From positions 2,500,955 through 2,564,954 of the forward strand of contig NZ_CP119804.1 in assembly GCF_029338375.1 (NCBI RefSeq): a stretch of 64,000 nt of DNA, given 5' to 3'. The notes under the pieces are model-generated. The model saw only the letters and a list, made by a program, of their open reading frames with translations. It ran no database searches and was not told where the DNA came from. The DNA is from Halorussus lipolyticus. GTDB lineage: Archaea; Halobacteriota; Halobacteria; Halobacteriales; Haladaptataceae. The position numbers were made by a program, and so were the translations under genes. Shown here piece after piece: positions 61,287 to 64,000 of this stretch (position 1 is the stretch's first letter; every line of letters begins with the position of its first letter).

Positions 61287-61787
61287 TTACCGAAGCCAGT
61301 TCTTCAGTCGCGCCAACAGTCCCGACTCCTGCCGACTGCCGGTCCACTCGAAATCGTCGTCCTCGCCGTTTTCTCGTCTCTCGATTCGGTTCTGGTACGA
61401 TTCGGTCCGGGCCTCCAGAATCTGCTCGTTGCGCGTGATTACCGCGTCGAGTTGCGACTCCTTGCGCGCCAACTGTCGTTCGAGGGCGTCCACCTCGTCG
61501 GCGAGTTGCGCGCGCTCGGCCAGCAGGTCCTCGTGTTCTCGTTCGTACTCTCGACAGAGGCGCTCGCGCGACTCGTCGAGGTCGGGTTGTAGCTGTTCAT
61601 AGATGCGTTGCGGGCAGACCACCACCACCAGTTCGTCGTCGGTATCGGGCCTCCAGTCCGATGCGTCGTCTGTCTCCTCGTTCGCGGGCGGTTGCCGGGT
61701 GGACTCGCGGGTCGTTCGTCCCCGCTCGTCGTCCGAGGCGCGGGCCTCGCCGTGGTCGTGAGCGCGTTCGGGGGTCTTGATGCTCAC
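61287..61787 (-). CDS. coiled-coil protein of unknown function
   Basis: A 166-residue protein: a disordered Glu/Arg/Thr-rich N-terminus (about 55 residues), a short strand-like DDELVVVVCPQRIYEQL, then a coiled coil of about 70 residues with regular heptads (REYEREHEDLLAERAQLADEV ...), and a basic end LLARLKNWLR. No family is recognised. Start GTG 61787 is tentative. Its stop codon is two bases from the convergent MFS stop. Confidence 0.65.
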   Translation of the reverse strand: MSIKTPERAHDHGEARASDDERGRTTRESTRQPPANEETDDASDWRPDTDDELVVVVCPQRIYEQLQPDLDESRERLCREYEREHEDLLAERAQLADEVDALERQLARKESQLDAVITRNEQILEARTESYQNRIERRENGEDDDFEWTGSRQESGLLARLKNWLR

Positions 61788-61880
61788 GCACAAACACACG
61801 TCATCGAGTACCAAAAAGCCGCGTCAGACGGGAAGATGACACGTCAGACGGACGAACGACGGCGTTTCGGGTGGAGGTGA

Positions 61881-63155
61881 CTACTCGCCGAGGAGGTCCA
61901 ACACGCCCTCGGTGTCGGCCGGCACAGGCTCAGGTTCGGCCCCGGCCTCGGCGGCGGCGTCGGGGTCCTTCAGCAGGTGGCCGGTCGTCAGGCACGTGAC
62001 CTGCTCGTCGCTTCCGATTTCGCCCGACTCGCGCAGTTTGCGGAGACCGGCCACCGAGGCCGCGCTGGCGGGTTCGACGCCTACGCCGTCGCGGGCCAAG
62101 GCGCGCTGGGCGTCGGTAATCTCGTCGTCCGAGACGGCGACTGCGGTCCCGCCGGTCTCTCGGATTCCGGGCAGAGCCTTCGGCGCGTTGACCGGATTCC
62201 CGATGCGGATGGCGGTTGCGCGAGTTTCGACCTCCTCCCACCTGCGCACTTCGTCTCTGCCCTCCTCGACGGCCTCGACCATCGGGGCCGCGCCCTCGGC
62301 CTGCACGCCAGTCAAGGTCGGGACCTCCTCGGGGGACAGCGACCCCGCCCTGACCAACTCGCGGAAGGCCTTGTAGAGCGCCGCGGTGTTGCCCGCGTTG
62401 CCGACCGGTAGGACGATGCGGTCGGGGAAGTCGCCGGTCTGGTCCCGAAACTGCTCCAGAATTTCGAGGCCGATGGTCTTCTGGCCCTCCAGTCGGAAGG
62501 GGTTGAGCGAGTTCAGCAGGTAGGCCTCGCCCCTGTCGGCCAGTTCCGACACGATGTCGAGACAGGCGTCGAAGTTGCCCTCGACTTCCAGAATCCGCGC
62601 GCCGTGAAGGCTGGCCTGAGCGACCTTTCCGGCCGCGACCTTCCCTGCGGGTAATAATACAAGTACCTCTGTGCCTGCGCGTGCGCCGTAGCACGCGAGC
62701 GCGGCGCTCGTGTTGCCCGTGGACGCGCACGCGAGGCGGTCCACGCCCAATTTCTCGGCGACGCGGACGCCCAGCGTCATGCCGCGGTCCTTGAAACTCC
62801 CCGTGGGGTTCATCCCCTCGTGCTTGATTCGGAGGTCCGCGACGCCGACGTCGGCCTCTATCGTCGGGACCTCGTAGAGGGGCGTGTCGCCCTCGCTGAT
62901 GCTCACGCCCGACTCGACCGGGAGCGCGTCGGCGTAGCGCCAGACGCCGCGCTCGTCGTGGTCGTCGCCCGCGAAGTCCTCGAGTGTGGGCAGGTCTTCG
63001 TACCGGACCTCCAGCAGACCGTCGCAGGAGTCGCAGGTGTAGCGAATCTCCTCGAACGGCGCGTAGGTCGCTCCGCACTCGATGCAGGCCAACCAGACGC
63101 CCTCGTCAGCGTCCGCTGGCGGGTCGGGTCGCTCCCCGGAGAGGCTCAAACTCAT
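61881..63155 (-). CDS. thrC: threonine synthase
   Basis: A 424-residue PLP enzyme converting O-phosphohomoserine to threonine. An N-terminal zinc ribbon (CIEC ... CDSC, residues about 25-48) is a feature of the archaeal type. The PLP lysine is in NPTGSFKDRGM (about residue 120), followed by ASTGNTSAAL and VGNAGNTAALY. The C-terminal 20 residues are acidic. Upstream there is GATAAAAACC (63179-63188) as TATA element. Confidence 0.96.
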   Translation of the reverse strand: MSLSLSGERPDPPADADEGVWLACIECGATYAPFEEIRYTCDSCDGLLEVRYEDLPTLEDFAGDDHDERGVWRYADALPVESGVSISEGDTPLYEVPTIEADVGVADLRIKHEGMNPTGSFKDRGMTLGVRVAEKLGVDRLACASTGNTSAALACYGARAGTEVLVLLPAGKVAAGKVAQASLHGARILEVEGNFDACLDIVSELADRGEAYLLNSLNPFRLEGQKTIGLEILEQFRDQTGDFPDRIVLPVGNAGNTAALYKAFRELVRAGSLSPEEVPTLTGVQAEGAAPMVEAVEEGRDEVRRWEEVETRATAIRIGNPVNAPKALPGIRETGGTAVAVSDDEITDAQRALARDGVGVEPASAASVAGLRKLRESGEIGSDEQVTCLTTGHLLKDPDAAAEAGAEPEPVPADTEGVLDLLGE

Positions 63156-63220
63156 CGTTCTGTGGGAGGGAAGCGACGGATAAAAACCGTTGGTTAGTGG
63201 TAGTTCTACGGACCCTCAGT

Positions 63221-63264
63221 GGTCGGTCCCGTCGAGGTTCAGGGTCGGTCCCGTCGCGGTCAGT
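63221..63264. repeat. two 22 bp tandem repeats
   Basis: GGTCGGTCCCGTCG starts at 63221 and again at 63243, a 22 bp period with two full units. The 22 bp period and GGTCGG core match the array at 32263. It lies between thrC and the small secreted peptide gene. Confidence 0.55.
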
Positions 63265-63306
63265 CTCGTGGGAGTGGTCCCGAGGAGGCCCGCGTGCTGA
63301 GTCTGT

Positions 63307-63456
63307 TCAGTAGCAGGTCGTCTCGCACACGCACTGCATGGCGAAGTCACCGATACTCTGACACATGCCGCCGGCGACGGCACCGGAGGAGGCGGCGACG
63401 AGCATTAGCGTTGCGGCCACGACCATGAGCAGTCCGAATCGAGTTCTTTTCTGCAT
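63307..63456 (-). CDS. 49-residue secreted Cys-rich peptide
   Basis: The N-terminus MQKRTRFGLLMVVAATLMLV is a typical Sec signal; cleavage is likely near VAGG (residue about 29). The mature part of about 20 residues, MCQSIGDFAMQCVCETTCY, has four Cys that could form two disulfides. No family is recognised. TATA-like AATTTTATATTATT (63480-63495, minus strand) lies upstream. Candidate roles are a signal, a microhalocin-like peptide or a metal-binding peptide. Confidence 0.55.
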   Translation of the reverse strand: MQKRTRFGLLMVVAATLMLVAASSGAVAGGMCQSIGDFAMQCVCETTCY

Positions 63457-63602
63457 GTCTAACTGGCAAAATACACCCTAATAATATAAAATTAACTTAG
63501 AAGAGGTAACAATTATCATGAGTCGGCGGTCGCTTTCGGAGCTGTGCAGTCGGAGCGCACGCCCGACGAACCGCTATTTGCGGGGTGAGCGTATCCCCGT
63601 CT

Positions 63603-64000
63603 ATGGCGTCGGAAACCACCACCACCGCAGTCGAAACGTCTTCAGAACCAGTCGCGTGGCGCGGCGGCGCGCTCGCCGGTCTCGTCGCCGGTATCGTGAT
63701 GGGCGCGATGCTCACGATGCAAATGGGTCCCGTGATAGAAGTCGCCATCCCTTCGATGTACGGTCTCTCGGGTCTCACAGCCGGGTGGGCAGTCCACCTT
63801 TTCCACTCAGTCGTCTTGGGTATCGTCTTCGCCGGGATTGCGAGTATCGCGTCCGGCGTCGATTCGGTCGGCCGGAGCGCCCTCCTCGGTCTGGTCTACG
63901 GGGTCGGCCTCTGGGTCCTGCTGGCCGCCTTCGTCATGCCCGTCTGGCTCGGTGCTGTCGGCTCTCTGGCCGACCCGCCGCTCCCGAACTTCAACCCCCT
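63603..64000 (+). CDS. membrane protein, 3' end outside the window
   Basis: At least 132 residues: a Thr/Ser/Glu-rich start (MASETTTTAVETSSE) and then four hydrophobic segments, Gly/Ala-rich, including GGALAGLVAGIVMGAML and LLGLVYGVGLWVLLAAFVMP. The pattern resembles short haloarchaeal YagU/DUF6789-like membrane proteins, but no firm family is given. Cut by the window edge. Confidence 0.65.
   Translation, partial: MASETTTTAVETSSEPVAWRGGALAGLVAGIVMGAMLTMQMGPVIEVAIPSMYGLSGLTAGWAVHLFHSVVLGIVFAGIASIASGVDSVGRSALLGLVYGVGLWVLLAAFVMPVWLGAVGSLADPPLPNFNP

Overview
The window is a stretch of haloarchaeal (class Halobacteria) chromosome. GC is high, proteins are strongly acidic, and exported proteins carry twin-arginine (Tat) signals. 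Promoters are archaeal TATA boxes 20 to 35 bases before start codons, often leaderless. Lineage markers include the large subunit of archaeal DNA polymerase D with an intein, the plant-type 2Fe-2S halophilic ferredoxin, the prepilin peptidase PibD, a conditioned-medium-induced protein 4 homologue and several haloarchaeal DUF proteins. No rRNA, tRNA or CRISPR array was found. Genes are mostly single or in short operons on both strands.

Layout. 1-12 kb: 3' end of polC/DP2 with most of an intein, a zinc-ribbon protein, a GT-C-like membrane protein, ketopantoate reductase, an AglD/UPF0104 membrane protein, a MITE-like element, a sulfatase-like enzyme with a Thr nucleophile, a NifU-C protein, a cytochrome P450 and a divergent adenylate-forming enzyme. 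12-25 kb: a hairpin-leadered hydrophobic micro-gene, a RecJ-like DHH nuclease, kptA flanked by inverted copies of an intergenic repeat, the tetrapyrrole genes hemD-hemC, hemL and hemB, an ammonium transporter fused to a PII domain, and a DedA protein. 25-35 kb: a frameshifted membrane gene, an HdrD-like Fe-S oxidoreductase, the biotin uptake operon bioY-bioM-bioN behind a BirA-like operator, cmi4, a lone Cas4-like nuclease, a Sua5 protein, two Tat-exported SH3-M23 proteins and a redoxin-glutaredoxin pair. 35-50 kb: a CNNM/CorC protein, a PiT phosphate transporter, upp, a two-domain Usp, an S9 peptidase, a polyamine-type ABC transporter (potA divergent from potD-potB-potC) and pibD. 50-64 kb: a second frameshifted membrane gene, ferredoxin, two tandem PiT transporters, serA, a duplicated hairpin-leadered micro-ORF, htpX, an iron-siderophore binding lipoprotein behind a DtxR-like iron box followed by an MFS transporter, thrC, a secreted Cys-rich mini-peptide and a partial membrane protein.

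The genes together cover replication, heme synthesis from glutamate, uptake of ammonium, phosphate, biotin, iron and probably polyamines, serine and threonine synthesis, and envelope biology. The less explained content lies between genes: two hairpin-plus-micro-ORF loci with duplicated starts, three copies of a dispersed GC-rich repeat, four degenerate 22-26 bp tandem arrays of apparently one family, a MITE-like element, and AT-rich palindromes between convergent genes. All family assignments come from reading the translated sequence; no database search was run.
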